Shown here: positions 43,288 to 52,571 of the stretch, piece after piece
Numbering within the stretch: position 1 is the first letter of the stretch
How the letters are laid out: the number at the start of each line of letters is the position of its first letter
Source of the DNA: Nannocystis punicea
GTDB taxonomy: Bacteria; Myxococcota_A; Polyangia; Nannocystales; Nannocystaceae
Assembly: GCF_026965555.1 (NCBI RefSeq)
Contig: NZ_CP114040.1
Coordinates: 12,478,001-12,542,000 of the forward strand
Length of the DNA: 64,000 nt
Direction: 5' to 3'
Notes under the pieces: generated by a model
Database searches by the model: none
The model's input: the letters and a program-made list of their open reading frames with translations, nothing else
What the model was told of the DNA's origin: nothing
Made by a program: the position numbers and the translations under genes

Positions 43288-44082
43288 TTGCTGCTCTCGA
43301 TCGTCATCGCGGCCTCGATGCTCGTCGCCTCGCCCGCGCCGCAGTCCCAACCGGCGCCGGCGCCCGCGCTCGGCACCGTGTCCGTCGCCCCGCCGCAGAC
43401 GACGCTGCAGCGACTTGAGGTTCCGCAAACTCCCGCGAGCGAGACCACGCCGCGCCGTTCACCACGCGAGGCGCTGCGGCGGTACCTCACTCGTCCGGTG
43501 GCGCGCTCGGTCCGCTACCTCGACCACGGCGTGATCGAGGTCGGCGTAGCCCTGGGATTGCCGGAGATCTATCGCCTCGAGCTGCAGGTCGGGCTGCTCG
43601 ACCACGTGACGCTCGGGGCGACTGCACACTGGCTTCCGGGACAGGTGCGACCGAACTGGTCGCCGAAGGCGGCGGTGGCGTTCTACCGCGGGCGCCTGCT
43701 CGAGGTCGGGGCGTTCTATCAGCAGGTGCTGTACCCGCCGACGCGCGACGACGGCGACCCGAAGACGATCGAGTTCCCTCGCCGCGCGCACTACCTGATG
43801 GCCAGCGTGAGCCTGTCGCAGGCGTGGTTCACCGGCGGCTTCGACATCGGCTGGGCCCGCGGTCGCGAGGCGCTGGCGCTGCTCACCCCGGACGACCTCG
43901 AGGCCGGCAAGGCCTTCGTCGTCCGCGACCGCCTCGGCGGCGGCCTCCACCTCCGCTTCGGCACCCGCCGCGTGGGCGTGACGATGCAGGGCTGGTACCC
44001 CTACCTGGCCGCCGAGCTGGTGCTCGACGTCCGCTTCGGGGCGTTCGAGATGCGCCGGCGCGGCGGCTGGCGCGAGCTTTGA
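43288..44082 (+). CDS. Secreted protein of unknown function, possibly beta-barrel
   Basis: The 264-residue product starts from TTG 43288 after a GGAGG that lies unusually close, or from the ATG at 43318. It has a signal-like N-terminus (LLSIVIAASMLVASPA). From DHGVIEVGVALGLPEIYRLELQVGLLDHVTLGATAHW onward alternating strands recur to a charged C-terminus. Start and family are uncertain. Confidence 0.55.
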   Translation: MLLSIVIAASMLVASPAPQSQPAPAPALGTVSVAPPQTTLQRLEVPQTPASETTPRRSPREALRRYLTRPVARSVRYLDHGVIEVGVALGLPEIYRLELQVGLLDHVTLGATAHWLPGQVRPNWSPKAAVAFYRGRLLEVGAFYQQVLYPPTRDDGDPKTIEFPRRAHYLMASVSLSQAWFTGGFDIGWARGREALALLTPDDLEAGKAFVVRDRLGGGLHLRFGTRRVGVTMQGWYPYLAAELVLDVRFGAFEMRRRGGWREL

Positions 44083-44083
44083 G

Positions 44084-44137
44084 CTGTCCTGAGGGACAGG
44101 TGAAACCGAGAGCGAGGTGTCTCGAGAGACAGGTCGC
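44084..44137. terminator. Two palindromes between convergent genes
   Basis: CTGTCC-TGAG-GGACAG (44084-44099) and TGTCTCGAGAGACA (44119-44132). Both lack T-runs. They belong to the dispersed palindrome family. Confidence 0.45.
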
Positions 44138-44152
44138 TCGGCCGCGCTCGAG

Positions 44153-45793
44153 TCAGGCGCGGAGGCGGGCGACGCCGAGGCGTTCGGCGTGCTCGAGCAG
44201 GCGGAGGGTGGCGGCCACGGCTCGGGCGCGGAAGTTCTCGTCGAGGGTGACGCCGAGGCGGTCGAACAGCTCGTGCTGGCTGGTCGTGCGGCCGACGCGG
44301 GCGGTGATCTGATCGATCGAGACGTCGACCAGCGGGATCGGCGGGCCCGGCTGCGGGTCGCGCAGATACTCGGGGTTGATGCACGACGAGACGTCGTTGG
44401 CGGTGGCCATGCGATCGTTGAGGGCGGCGACGCCGAAGCGGCGCATGAGGGTGGCGCCGATCGAGCAGTGCTCGAGCTGGGTGCTGACCACGCAGCCCTT
44501 GCGCACGCGCGGGCCGATGACCAGCGAGGGCACGCGGAAGCCCATCTGCGTGAACTCGGGCTCGTCGTCGACGGTGGTCGGTGGGGGGACGTGATCGTAG
44601 AAGCCGCCGTGCTCGTCGTAGGTGATGATGAACAGGGTCTTCTCCCAGCCGGGGCCGTCGGCGAGGGCCTTGTAGATCGCGCCGATCAAGATCTGGCCGA
44701 GCTGGATGTCGTGGTCGGGGTGGTCGTCGTTGGAGGTGAAGCCGGGGTCGATGACGGTGAAGTTGGGCAGCGCGCCGGCGGCCGCGTCGGCGAAGAAGCG
44801 ATCCAGGTTGTTGGGGTTCGTCAGCGCGTCGAGGCTGAAGCCGTCGATGCCGTCGGCCAGCTTGCCCCACACCGTCGGCACCAGCGGGAAGGCGCCTGCC
44901 ACCCACGGGACGTCGGTGAAGTAGATCCTGCTGGTCACGCCGGCGTCGTCGCAGGCGTGCCACAGCGTCTGCAAGAACGGCGAGGGGAAGTTGCTCTTGC
45001 CGCCGTCGGAGCTGCAGGCGTGCACGTAGTAGCGGTTCGGCCAGGTCGGGCCCATCACCGAGGAGAACCACCGGTCACACAGGGCGAAGTTGTCGGCGAG
45101 CGCCCAGAGCACGGGGATCTGCTCGCGCACGTGGTAACCCATGACCTGCTCGGCGAAGTCCTTGTTCTTCTGCTCGTTCGCGAACACGAACCCGTTGCAC
45201 TGGCCGAGGTTGAACTGCAGGTGGGCCTCCTCCCACTCGTGCGGCGGATCCTTGGGCTGGAAGTCGTCGAGCTTGAACACCGTGACGTCGCCGAGGTCGT
45301 TGCTCGGGTTCCACTCGTCGCCGTTCAGGCCGTCGACCACGCGGCCCTCGAGGAACTTGAGCGCGCCGAAGTAGTGGTCGAAGGAGCGGTTCTCCATCAC
45401 CAGCACGACGACGTGCTCGATGCCGGCGAGCAGCTCTTCGGGCGTGAGATCGCTGCTGGCGCACTCGCTGACCGGCGACTCCGTGGTCGACTCGCCGGTG
45501 CTGTCGCCGGTGGTCGTCGTGGTGTCGTCGCCGGTGGTGCTCGAGCTGGTGCTGCCGGTCGCGCTGTCGCTGCCGCTCGACGTGGTCGGCGCGTCGGTGG
45601 TGCTCGAACCGTCGCCGCCGGTCGTCGAGGTGCCGGTCGTCGGATCGCTCGAACCGCCGTCGGTGGTGCCGCTGGGCTCGCTGCCGTCGTCACCGCAACC
45701 GAGCGCGGTGGTGCCGACGAGCGCGCCGATCGTCTGCAGCGCGCGTCGCCGGGAGAACCGCGTCCGGGCCGCCCGCAGGTGCTTCTTCGTCAT
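44153..45793 (-). CDS. Tat-exported phosphoesterase (phospholipase C / acid phosphatase type)
   Basis: The 546 residues begin with a twin-arginine signal (SRRRALQTIGALVGTTALGC), ending in a lipobox-like Cys, then a ~75-residue Ser/Thr/Gly/Asp spacer. The catalytic part starts VVLVMENRSFDHYFGAL, the metal-binding E-N-R-S-F-D-H motif of the phosphoesterase family, and continues with TYDEHGGFYDHVPPP. It should hydrolyse phospholipid or phosphate esters outside the cytoplasm. C-terminal phospholipase domains seen in Pseudomonas PlcH are absent. The substrate is not determined. Confidence 0.85.
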   Translation of the reverse strand: MTKKHLRAARTRFSRRRALQTIGALVGTTALGCGDDGSEPSGTTDGGSSDPTTGTSTTGGDGSSTTDAPTTSSGSDSATGSTSSSTTGDDTTTTTGDSTGESTTESPVSECASSDLTPEELLAGIEHVVVLVMENRSFDHYFGALKFLEGRVVDGLNGDEWNPSNDLGDVTVFKLDDFQPKDPPHEWEEAHLQFNLGQCNGFVFANEQKNKDFAEQVMGYHVREQIPVLWALADNFALCDRWFSSVMGPTWPNRYYVHACSSDGGKSNFPSPFLQTLWHACDDAGVTSRIYFTDVPWVAGAFPLVPTVWGKLADGIDGFSLDALTNPNNLDRFFADAAAGALPNFTVIDPGFTSNDDHPDHDIQLGQILIGAIYKALADGPGWEKTLFIITYDEHGGFYDHVPPPTTVDDEPEFTQMGFRVPSLVIGPRVRKGCVVSTQLEHCSIGATLMRRFGVAALNDRMATANDVSSCINPEYLRDPQPGPPIPLVDVSIDQITARVGRTTSQHELFDRLGVTLDENFRARAVAATLRLLEHAERLGVARLRA

Positions 45794-45969
45794 TCGCCGG
45801 CGAGACTACCGCCTCGATCCGCCGACCGACAGGCCCGCTGGGGCCGCTCGCAGAAGCTGCGCGAAGATGTCGCGACCGCGTGTCGTCGGGAGGCGAGAGC
45901 GCCGCCGCGCGAAGGGAGTCGTCGCGCGGGCTCGAGCAGGGGCGAAGGGTCGGCGACGACGCCGCAGAG

Positions 45970-46197
45970 CTAGAAGGTGAAGTGCTGCGAGACGATGTCC
46001 TCGTTCTCGATCAGCTTGGCCGTGGGCCGGGGCTTGACGACGGTCGGCACGGGCACGCCGGCCGCATCCAACTTTTCCGCAATAATCTCTTCGAGATACC
46101 CGCTGACGCTGAGACCGGTGGACTCGCAATAGTCCTTGAGCCGCTGATAGGTGATGCCCTTGACTGAGATGCTCCTGCGGGTCTGTCGCTTGGCCAT
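45970..46197 (-). CDS. Small ribbon-helix-helix-like protein
   Basis: The 75 residues (MAKRQTRRSISVKGITYQRL onward) have a basic N-terminal strand, then two helices (YQRLKDYCESTG, SVSGYLEEIIAEKL) like CopG/Arc-type regulators, and a Pro-rich tail. Such proteins can be antitoxins or autoregulators, but no toxin-like gene is adjacent. Base composition is lower in GC than its neighbours, and the AT-rich gap upstream begins here. Confidence 0.6.
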   Translation of the reverse strand: MAKRQTRRSISVKGITYQRLKDYCESTGLSVSGYLEEIIAEKLDAAGVPVPTVVKPRPTAKLIENEDIVSQHFTF

Positions 46198-46856
46198 GCT
46201 GTCCTCCCTTCGCCTGGTGGCTCCTGCTCTCCAGCCTCTACGTCAAGCGCTCTCCGCACGCAAGGCCCATTCCACACTGCCCTAGTATGCGCGAGAGGCG
46301 CACCCCGGCCGAGACCGCTGTCACTCTATTCAAGTATAGGATATTGCTAGCAAAACTGTGTCTCCGTGAGGCCCGAGCTCATTGGTGGATCAGTCGAGGT
46401 CGAGCATGGTGGATCACAGATATTTTCTGACACTGGAGAGATCTCGGAGATCTCCTCAGCTATTTTAACCTAGCTGTATACCCGGGGGCAAGGGGCAAGT
46501 TCGGGTCGCGTCTACCGCCAGAGCCCCGGCACAGTGAAGTGGAATACAGAAAAAACGCCGCCATGAATAGGTGCGAATTCTGACCTTCCGCAGCTGCGGA
46601 GGTTCGTGCATCGACGGCGACTTCCGAGGACATCACGCCGACGGGCACGTACGCGGTCTCGGGAACGATGTCGTCGGCGATCGTCGAGGTGCCGGTGGGT
46701 TGCGTGGAATGCACGCTTCGTCGGGCTCACCGTTCACTGCGCCGGCGGTGAGCGAGGGCTTTGGACCGCGGACGTGATCACACCCGGGGATTGACGTATC
46801 GTGCCACCATCGCCCTGTTCGGGGGTGTTCGCACCGTGCCCTCGTCGGTCCGCACC
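46198..46856. other. AT-rich intergenic region with no convincing gene
   Basis: Composition falls well below the local GC level at 46310-46480. GAGATCTC occurs twice around 46437-46453 as a near-palindrome (GGAGATCTCC). The open frames here lack motifs. A stretch near 46620-46730 reads as SEDITPTGTYAV then MSSAIVEVPVG in one frame and may be a degraded gene. It may mark a past insertion. Confidence 0.5.
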
Positions 46857-48077
46857 ATGGAGCTCGAGCCCGAGACGAAAGTGTTGCCGCGCGGCAACGC
46901 CGACGTCGCGCCGCCGCCACCCGGCGAGGCGAGCGGTTCGCTGCACGCGCTGCAGCGGATCGGCCGCTACGAGGTCGTGCAGCGGCTGGGGCACGGCGGC
47001 ATGGCGACGGTGTACCTCGGACGCGCCACAGGGTCCGCAGGTTTCGAGCGAGTGGTCGCCATCAAGGTGATTCACCAGCACCTCGCCGCCGAGCCCGAGT
47101 TCGTCGGGATGTTCCTCGACGAGGCCAAGATCGCGGCGCGGATCCACAGCCCGCACGTCGCCGGCATCCTCGACCTCGGCGAGGACTCCGGCTTTTACTT
47201 CATGGTCCTCGAGTACATCGACGGCGAGACGCTGTCGGCGCTGCTGCGCCAGCTGCGTCCCGCCGACGAGCGGCTGCCGCTGGCGGTGGCCCTGCAGATC
47301 CTCGCCGACGCGTGCGAAGGCCTGGTCGCGGTCCACGGCCTGCGCGACCCCGACGGCCGGCCCTACGGGCTCGTCCACCGCGACATGTCGCCGCAGAACC
47401 TGATGGTCAACTTCGACGGCTGGGCCAAGATCGTCGACTTCGGCCTCGTCAAGGCGACCGGCCTGCGCAACAGCAACCACACCGGCCATCTGCGCGGCAA
47501 GCTGGCGTACATGGCGCCGGAGCAGGCCCGCGGCAAGCCGCTGTCGGCCGCGACCGACCTGTTCGCGCTCGGCGTGATCTTCTGGGAGATGCTGACGGGT
47601 CGGCGGCTGTTCGCCGGCGAAGGCGACGCCGAGACGCTCGAGAACGTGATGCGCTGCGAGGTGCCGCCGCTGCGCGAGCTCCGGCCGGACCTGCCGCCCG
47701 GGGTCGAGGCGCTGCTCCGCCGCGCGCTCGCGCCGACGCCCGAGGAGCGCTACCCGAGCGCGGAGGCGATGCTGGCCGACACCCGCGCGCTGCTGCGCGA
47801 GTGCGGCGACACCAGCGAGCCGCGGCGCGCGCTGGGTGCGATCATGCGGCACCACTTCTCCGAGCAGGCGAAGTACCGCATGGCCGCGATCCGCGGCGCG
47901 TCGCGCGGCGAGCTGCGAGGCCGACCGACGCACATCGGCTCGGCGCCGCTGCCGGCCGCCGCCGAGCCGCCGCCGCAGGCCGTCGCCGACGAGCAGACCC
48001 AGACCCGCGTGCTGGCCGATCCGCGCGCGCGGCGGTGCCTGTCCCGGACGACATGTCCTCTCCGACAGATCGGCTGA
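46857..48077 (+). CDS. Ser/Thr protein kinase, C-terminally truncated by frameshift
   Basis: The 406 residues (start ATG 46857, alternative GTG 46836) hold a complete Hanks-type kinase domain: RLGHGGMATVYLG, Lys70 in VVAIKVIH, HRDMSPQN (174-181), DFG (194-196) and MAPEQARGKP. After ~300 it becomes an Ala/Arg linker, where a typical myxobacterial kinase has a transmembrane helix and sensor. Here the frame runs instead into RRCLSRTTCPLRQIG and a stop. That tail is encoded by palindromes CTGTCC-CGGA-CGACAT and ATGTCC-TCTC-CGACAG (48039-48068). The missing membrane and C-terminal part continues in another frame at 48053. Confidence 0.85.
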   Translation: MELEPETKVLPRGNADVAPPPPGEASGSLHALQRIGRYEVVQRLGHGGMATVYLGRATGSAGFERVVAIKVIHQHLAAEPEFVGMFLDEAKIAARIHSPHVAGILDLGEDSGFYFMVLEYIDGETLSALLRQLRPADERLPLAVALQILADACEGLVAVHGLRDPDGRPYGLVHRDMSPQNLMVNFDGWAKIVDFGLVKATGLRNSNHTGHLRGKLAYMAPEQARGKPLSAATDLFALGVIFWEMLTGRRLFAGEGDAETLENVMRCEVPPLRELRPDLPPGVEALLRRALAPTPEERYPSAEAMLADTRALLRECGDTSEPRRALGAIMRHHFSEQAKYRMAAIRGASRGELRGRPTHIGSAPLPAAAEPPPQAVADEQTQTRVLADPRARRCLSRTTCPLRQIG

Positions 48078-48703
48078 CGGTCGTGCCGACGCGGCGGCCG
48101 TGGGCGCTGTGGCTGTCGCTGCCGCTGGTGGGCGCGGCCGTGGCGGCGGTGCTGCTGCTGGTCGTGCTGCCGCGCGTCGGCTCGCAGCAGACCGAGTCGC
48201 CGGACGTCCCCGCGTCGACGGCGGCGCCGACGCAGCCGCAGCCGCAGCGTCCGGAGACGGTGGTGTGGTTCGTCGCGACCGACCCCGTCGGGGCGACCGT
48301 CACGCTCGACAAGGGGCCGGAGTCGGTACTCGCCGCGCTCGCGCCCCAGCTCGAGGGCCGGGTGACGCCGCTGCGGCTGGTGGTGCCCTTCGACGATCAG
48401 GCGCAGGTCCAGGTGACGATGACGCACCCGGGCTACAAGCCGTCCAAGCGCAGCCTGATCCCGATGAACAACGAGAACTTGATCGTCGAGCTGCAGCCCG
48501 ACGCACCGGCGCCGACGCCGACGCTCGCGCCGGTGACGAACACTCTGGCGAGCCCGAACCCGAAGAAGAAACCTCCGAGCGCGAAGACCCCGGCGGCCGG
48601 CGCGAGCGAGCCGACGACTGCGCCGGCGAGCAAGAGTGAGAAGGGCGAGGAGAGCGAGCTCAAGGACGAGCCGATCTTCAGCCCCGCCAAGGGTGGCGGA
48701 TGA
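48053..48703 (+). CDS. Membrane and PEGA-like segment split from the kinase
   Basis: ATG 48053 lies inside the palindrome pair that truncates the kinase and gives MSSPTDRLTVVPTRRPWAL, then a membrane helix (LSLPLVGAAVAAVLLLVVL). Next is a PEGA-like stretch (VWFVATDPVGATVTLDKGPE) of ~80 residues and a Lys/Pro/Ser-rich tail. This is the usual C-terminal architecture of the kinase above, so gene fission is likely: the protein may be translated separately by reinitiation at the palindrome ATG. It overlaps the kinase stop by 25 bp and the next gene by 4 bp (ATGA). Confidence 0.7.
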   Translation: MSSPTDRLTVVPTRRPWALWLSLPLVGAAVAAVLLLVVLPRVGSQQTESPDVPASTAAPTQPQPQRPETVVWFVATDPVGATVTLDKGPESVLAALAPQLEGRVTPLRLVVPFDDQAQVQVTMTHPGYKPSKRSLIPMNNENLIVELQPDAPAPTPTLAPVTNTLASPNPKKKPPSAKTPAAGASEPTTAPASKSEKGEESELKDEPIFSPAKGGG

Positions 48704-49785
48704 GGCGAGGCGGTGCGCGATGGCGCGGGGCGGTGGCCGTGCTCTGCGCCGCGGAGTTGAGCGTCTCCCCGGTCGTCACCCGCGCGCAGGAGCCAGTCGC
48801 GCCCGCGTCCTCGCAGCCGCAGGAGAGCGCGATCGAGGCGCCGCCCGAAGCGCCGACGTCGCCCGATGCGTCGGGGTCGATCGAGGCACCGGCGTCGGCC
48901 CCCGACCAGGCGGCCGCGCTGGCGTACTTCCGCGAGGGCAAGCAGCACTACAGCGAGCGCCGCTACGCCGAGGCGGCGGAGGCGTTCTCGCGCTCGCTCG
49001 AGGCGGCGTGGTCGATCAACGCCGCGTACAACAAGGCGCTGTCGCTCGATCGCGCCAGCGATCTGGTGGGCGCGCTGAGGGCCTACCGCGATTACCTCGA
49101 GCACGCCGAGACCCAGGACCAGCACCGGCTCACCGCGGTCGAGCGCAGCGAGCAGCTGCGACAGCGCCTCGGCGAGGTGCTGCTGCAGATCGACAGCCCC
49201 CAGGCGATCCGTGAGATCCGGATCAACGGCGCCGCGGTCGACAAGGAGGCCTTCCCGTGGCTCACGCTCCCGGGGCCGCTCGACGTCGAGTTCGTCGGCG
49301 AGGCGCCCGGGCAGCGCAAGCACATCCGCTCCGACGTGCGCGCCGGCGGGACGGTGACGATCGTGTTCCCGGGGTTCGTGCGGCCCGAGGTGCGGCCGGT
49401 GGAGCCGCCCAAGCCGCCTGGCGGGTTCGTCCCCGCCGAGGAGTCGCGGCGCGTGAAGGCGCTGCGGGCGGGGTTCTGGACCACGACGTCGCTGGCGCTC
49501 GCGGGTGGGGTGACGGTGGCGATCCTCGGCGCGCGCGTGCTCGTGGCCAAGGAGCGCGCCGACGCCGGGTGCGACGGGCTGTGCGAGGAGGGCGAGAAGC
49601 AGGGGCTCCGGCGCACGTTCCATACGCTCCAGGACGCGACCAACGTGGCGATCGCGGTGTCGGCAGCGGTCGGGGTGGCGGCGCTGGCCCTGGGCATCGT
49701 CCTGCGCCGCGAGCGGGCGCGCCGGCCGGTGTCGACGCGCGCCGGCCTGCGCTGGCTCGGCTCCGCCGTCGAGCTCACGTTCTGA
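48700..49785 (+). CDS. TPR and PEGA-like secreted protein
   Basis: The 361 residues begin with a signal peptide (VAVLCAAELSVSPVVTRAQ) and an Ala/Pro/Glu-rich linker. A TPR segment follows (ALAYFREGKQHYSERRYAEAAEAFSRSLEAA), then a PEGA-like beta segment (LLQIDSPQAIREIRING...DVEFVGEAP), then two hydrophobic helices with a Cys-x3-Cys loop between. It starts at ATG 48700 within the previous stop, so it is translated with the kinase pieces. TPR proteins beside Ser/Thr kinases are common in myxobacteria. Confidence 0.7.
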   Translation: MRRGGARWRGAVAVLCAAELSVSPVVTRAQEPVAPASSQPQESAIEAPPEAPTSPDASGSIEAPASAPDQAAALAYFREGKQHYSERRYAEAAEAFSRSLEAAWSINAAYNKALSLDRASDLVGALRAYRDYLEHAETQDQHRLTAVERSEQLRQRLGEVLLQIDSPQAIREIRINGAAVDKEAFPWLTLPGPLDVEFVGEAPGQRKHIRSDVRAGGTVTIVFPGFVRPEVRPVEPPKPPGGFVPAEESRRVKALRAGFWTTTSLALAGGVTVAILGARVLVAKERADAGCDGLCEEGEKQGLRRTFHTLQDATNVAIAVSAAVGVAALALGIVLRRERARRPVSTRAGLRWLGSAVELTF

Positions 49786-49814
49786 GGCGCTTGCACCGGC
49801 GCGTCCGGGCTGCC

Positions 49815-51065
49815 ATGACTCACCCCATGCAAGAGCTCCGGTGGCCGACCTATGCCCTCCGTGACCTCGTCCTCGACGCGGCGGTGCCCGACGAACGCGG
49901 CTCGCTGCGCGTGCGCGACAGCGCGGGCCGGGTCTACCTCGACGCGGTGAACGGCGTCGGCTGTGCGCCGCTCGGGCACGCGCACCCGCGCTGGGTCGAG
50001 GCCTTGACCGCGCAGATGCAGCGCCTGAGCGCCGCCGCCAACTCGTTCAGCACCGAGCCGCAGCAGCGCTTCGCGGCCGCGATCGCCGCGCGCATGCCGG
50101 TGGTCGACGCGCGGGCGTTCATCGCCACCACCGGCACCGAGACCACCGAGGCGGCGCTGAAGCTCGCGCTGCGGGCGACCGGGCGCAACACGATCGTCGC
50201 GTTCGAGCGGGCCTTCCACGGCCGCTCGCTCGGGGCGCTCGCGTGCACCGCCAACACCGCCTATCGCCACCCCTACGTGCGCTGCCTGGGCGAGAGCGAG
50301 CCCGCGGAGCCGTTCGCCACCGCGCGGGTGCTGCGGCTGCCGTTCGGCGACCTCGACGCGCTGGGCAAGGCCTTCGCCGAGCACGGCGCCGCGATCGCCG
50401 GGGTGTTCATCGAGCCGATCCAGGGCGAGGCCGGCGTCTACCCGGCCACGCGCGAGCTCCTGGTCGGGCTGCACCGCCTGTGCCGCGAGCACGGCGCGCT
50501 GGTCGGCGCCGACGAGGTCCAGTGCGGCTTCGGGCGCACCGGCTCGTGGTCGGCGTGGTCGCACATCGTCGGCGACGATCCGGCGCTGGCGCCCGACCTG
50601 ATGTGGATCGCCAAGGCGCTCGGCGGCGGGTTCCCGATCGGCGTGTGCCTGGCCCGCGGCGACCTGGCGCAGGCGATGGGCAAGGGCACGCACGGCACGA
50701 CCTTCGGCGGCAACCCGCTCGCCTGCGCCGCCGGCCTCGCCAGCATCGACATCCTCGAGCGCGACGGCCTGCTCGCCGCCGCGGGCGCGCAGCTGCCGAC
50801 GCTGCAGGCGATCGCGCGCGAGGAGCCGTGCGCGCGGGTCCACGAGATCCGCGGCCACGGGGCGCTCATCGGCGTGCAGGTCGGCAAGCCCGGCGAGCAG
50901 ATCGGCGCCGCCGTCGGCGACCGCTTGATGCGCGACCACGGCATCCTCGTCACCGTCTGCAGCGGCCACACGATCCGCCTGCTGCTGCCCTACCGCGCCG
51001 GCGCCGATGAGCTGCGCGAGGTATGGCGCGCGATCAGCCGCTCGCTGGAGTCCGAAACAACATGA
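49815..51065 (+). CDS. Class III aminotransferase (acetylornithine/ornithine type)
   Basis: The 416-residue PLP enzyme starts at ATG 49815. It shows GVGCAPLGHAHP, TTGTETTEAALKLALRATGR, AFHGRSLGALA, the EPIQGEAGVYPA segment, the cofactor Asp in GADEVQCGFGRTG and the catalytic Lys in MWIAKALGGGFPIG, then HGTTFGGNPLACAAG. Substrate could be acetylornithine, ornithine or another omega-amino acid; sequence alone does not separate these. Its stop overlaps the ATG of the next gene. Confidence 0.85.
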   Translation: MTHPMQELRWPTYALRDLVLDAAVPDERGSLRVRDSAGRVYLDAVNGVGCAPLGHAHPRWVEALTAQMQRLSAAANSFSTEPQQRFAAAIAARMPVVDARAFIATTGTETTEAALKLALRATGRNTIVAFERAFHGRSLGALACTANTAYRHPYVRCLGESEPAEPFATARVLRLPFGDLDALGKAFAEHGAAIAGVFIEPIQGEAGVYPATRELLVGLHRLCREHGALVGADEVQCGFGRTGSWSAWSHIVGDDPALAPDLMWIAKALGGGFPIGVCLARGDLAQAMGKGTHGTTFGGNPLACAAGLASIDILERDGLLAAAGAQLPTLQAIAREEPCARVHEIRGHGALIGVQVGKPGEQIGAAVGDRLMRDHGILVTVCSGHTIRLLLPYRAGADELREVWRAISRSLESETT

Positions 51066-51847
51066 CCCTCAAGCAATGTCCTAAACTACATGTCCTGATG
51101 GCCATCTTGCTGCTCGCGCCGACCACCGGGTGCAAGCGCGAGGCGAGCGAGGCGCCCGAGTCGACGGCGGCGCCGGAGCCCGAGGCACCGACTGCGGAGC
51201 CGGTCGAGGCGTCGGCGGGCGAGGCGGTCGAGGCGCCCGCGAGCGACACGCCCGCGGCGCCGGCCGACAAGCCGCCGGGCGAGGCCGTGGCCGCGAACGA
51301 GCCGGCGCCAGCGAGCGAGCCGGTCGGGCCGGGCGGGGAGGTCAAGCCCGCGACGGCGAGCGCCCTGCCCGCGCCGCTGCACGCCAAGGTCGACGACTCG
51401 TGCGGGCGCGACGCCGGCGTCGGCACCAACGCGCTGCCGTTCGCGCTGAAGACCGCCGAGGGCAAGGACATCAGCATGGCGAGCCTGCGCGGCAAGGTCG
51501 TGCTGCTCAACTTCTGGGGCACGTGGTGTAAGCCCTGCCTCAAGGAGCTGCCGGAGTTCGACCGCCTGATCCGCCACTACAAGAAGCACGGCGCGGTGCT
51601 CGTCGCAATCGCCACCGACACCGAGCCGCAGAAGGTGCTCGACTTCGCCAAGGAGCGGAAGATCTCCGCCAAGCTGGTGCTCGGCGGCGAGGACCTGGCC
51701 AAGCAGTACGACAGCCCCAACTTCCCGTTCTCGTTCGTGGTCGACGACAAGGGGACGATCCGCGGCTCGTACCGCAGCTACAAGCCGGAGTGCATCGGGC
51801 GGATCGAGCAAGACCTCCGCACGAGCCTCGAGCAGCGCAAGCGCTAG
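51062..51847 (+). CDS. TlpA-like thioredoxin-fold lipoprotein
   Basis: The 261-residue product starts at ATG 51062 (overlapping the aminotransferase stop as ATGA); ATG 51098 would give a cleaner lipoprotein signal MAILLLAPTTGC. An Ala/Glu/Pro linker of ~85 residues precedes a TlpA/ResA domain with VVLLNFWGTWCKPCLKELPEF (active CxxC in WCKPC), VAIATDTEP and the cis-Pro region SPNFPFSFVVDD. It should act on thiols outside the cytoplasm, perhaps in cytochrome c maturation. The first codons overlap palindromes (AATGTCC, ACATGTCC). Confidence 0.85.
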   Translation: MTLKQCPKLHVLMAILLLAPTTGCKREASEAPESTAAPEPEAPTAEPVEASAGEAVEAPASDTPAAPADKPPGEAVAANEPAPASEPVGPGGEVKPATASALPAPLHAKVDDSCGRDAGVGTNALPFALKTAEGKDISMASLRGKVVLLNFWGTWCKPCLKELPEFDRLIRHYKKHGAVLVAIATDTEPQKVLDFAKERKISAKLVLGGEDLAKQYDSPNFPFSFVVDDKGTIRGSYRSYKPECIGRIEQDLRTSLEQRKR

Positions 51848-51912
51848 CGTCGCGATCTCGCGCCGAGTACGAGGCGCGAGGAAGGTGCGAGACCTGCTCG
51901 AAGGCCGCGGCG

Positions 51913-52293
51913 CTAAGAGTTCATCTCGACGCGGAGGCCGGCCGCGACGACGAAGGCCGGGGGGCTGCCGTCGCCCTCCCGGGCGTGCCACATGAACACG
52001 TGCGCGCCGACGAGCGCCTCGCGCGTGAGCGACGGCAGGTGCCTGGCGGTGTCGCCCGCGAACAGGTGCAGCGCCATGCCCCACTCGAAGCGCACCGGCA
52101 TCTGCACGTACGTCGGCGCGTCGAAGACCAGGCGACCGAAGGCCGGCAGGGCGGGCGGCGGCCACTCGCAGTGATAGACCTCGAACACGAGCGAGTCGCA
52201 GTCGACCGCGGCCACGCGTGGGGTCGCCAGCGGGTGGGTGCGGAGCAGGGCGTTCGCCGCCGCGAGGGCCTCGGCGAGCTGCACGGGGCTCAT
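51913..52293 (-). CDS. Conserved-looking protein of unknown function
   Basis: The 126-residue frame from ATG 52293 (MSPVQLAEALAAANALLRTH) to MNS has a balanced composition with strands such as DSLVFEVYHCEW and MALHLFAGDTARHLPSLTREAL, so it is probably a real small protein. The longer frame upstream, running antisense to the FHA gene, is a shadow. No family recognised. Confidence 0.5.
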   Translation of the reverse strand: MSPVQLAEALAAANALLRTHPLATPRVAAVDCDSLVFEVYHCEWPPPALPAFGRLVFDAPTYVQMPVRFEWGMALHLFAGDTARHLPSLTREALVGAHVFMWHAREGDGSPPAFVVAAGLRVEMNS

Positions 52294-52571
52294 GCGGACC
52301 GAACGGTAGCAGTCTTCGAGGGGCAGCGTGACCTCGCCGCAGGCCTGGCTCTGCGCGCGAGCACGACGCGGAGTCCGGCGTCGTCTCCCCGGGGCCGGTG
52401 AGCCGCTCGATCGGCAGGCCGACGACGAAAATCCGGCGTCGGCCGTCCCCCGGCGCGACGCCGCGTGGCCGGTGAGCATCCCGAGAGCTCGCCGATTCGC
52501 TGCTCTCCGTTCGCGGCGAGCGTCACCCTCGACGACTTGTTGCACTTCGCGGCGCTCGGCCGCGGCGGTCG

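Noticed and set aside
46460..46714. A small minus-strand gene of 84 residues
   Set aside because: No conserved motif or binding site; it crosses AT-rich sequence of doubtful origin.
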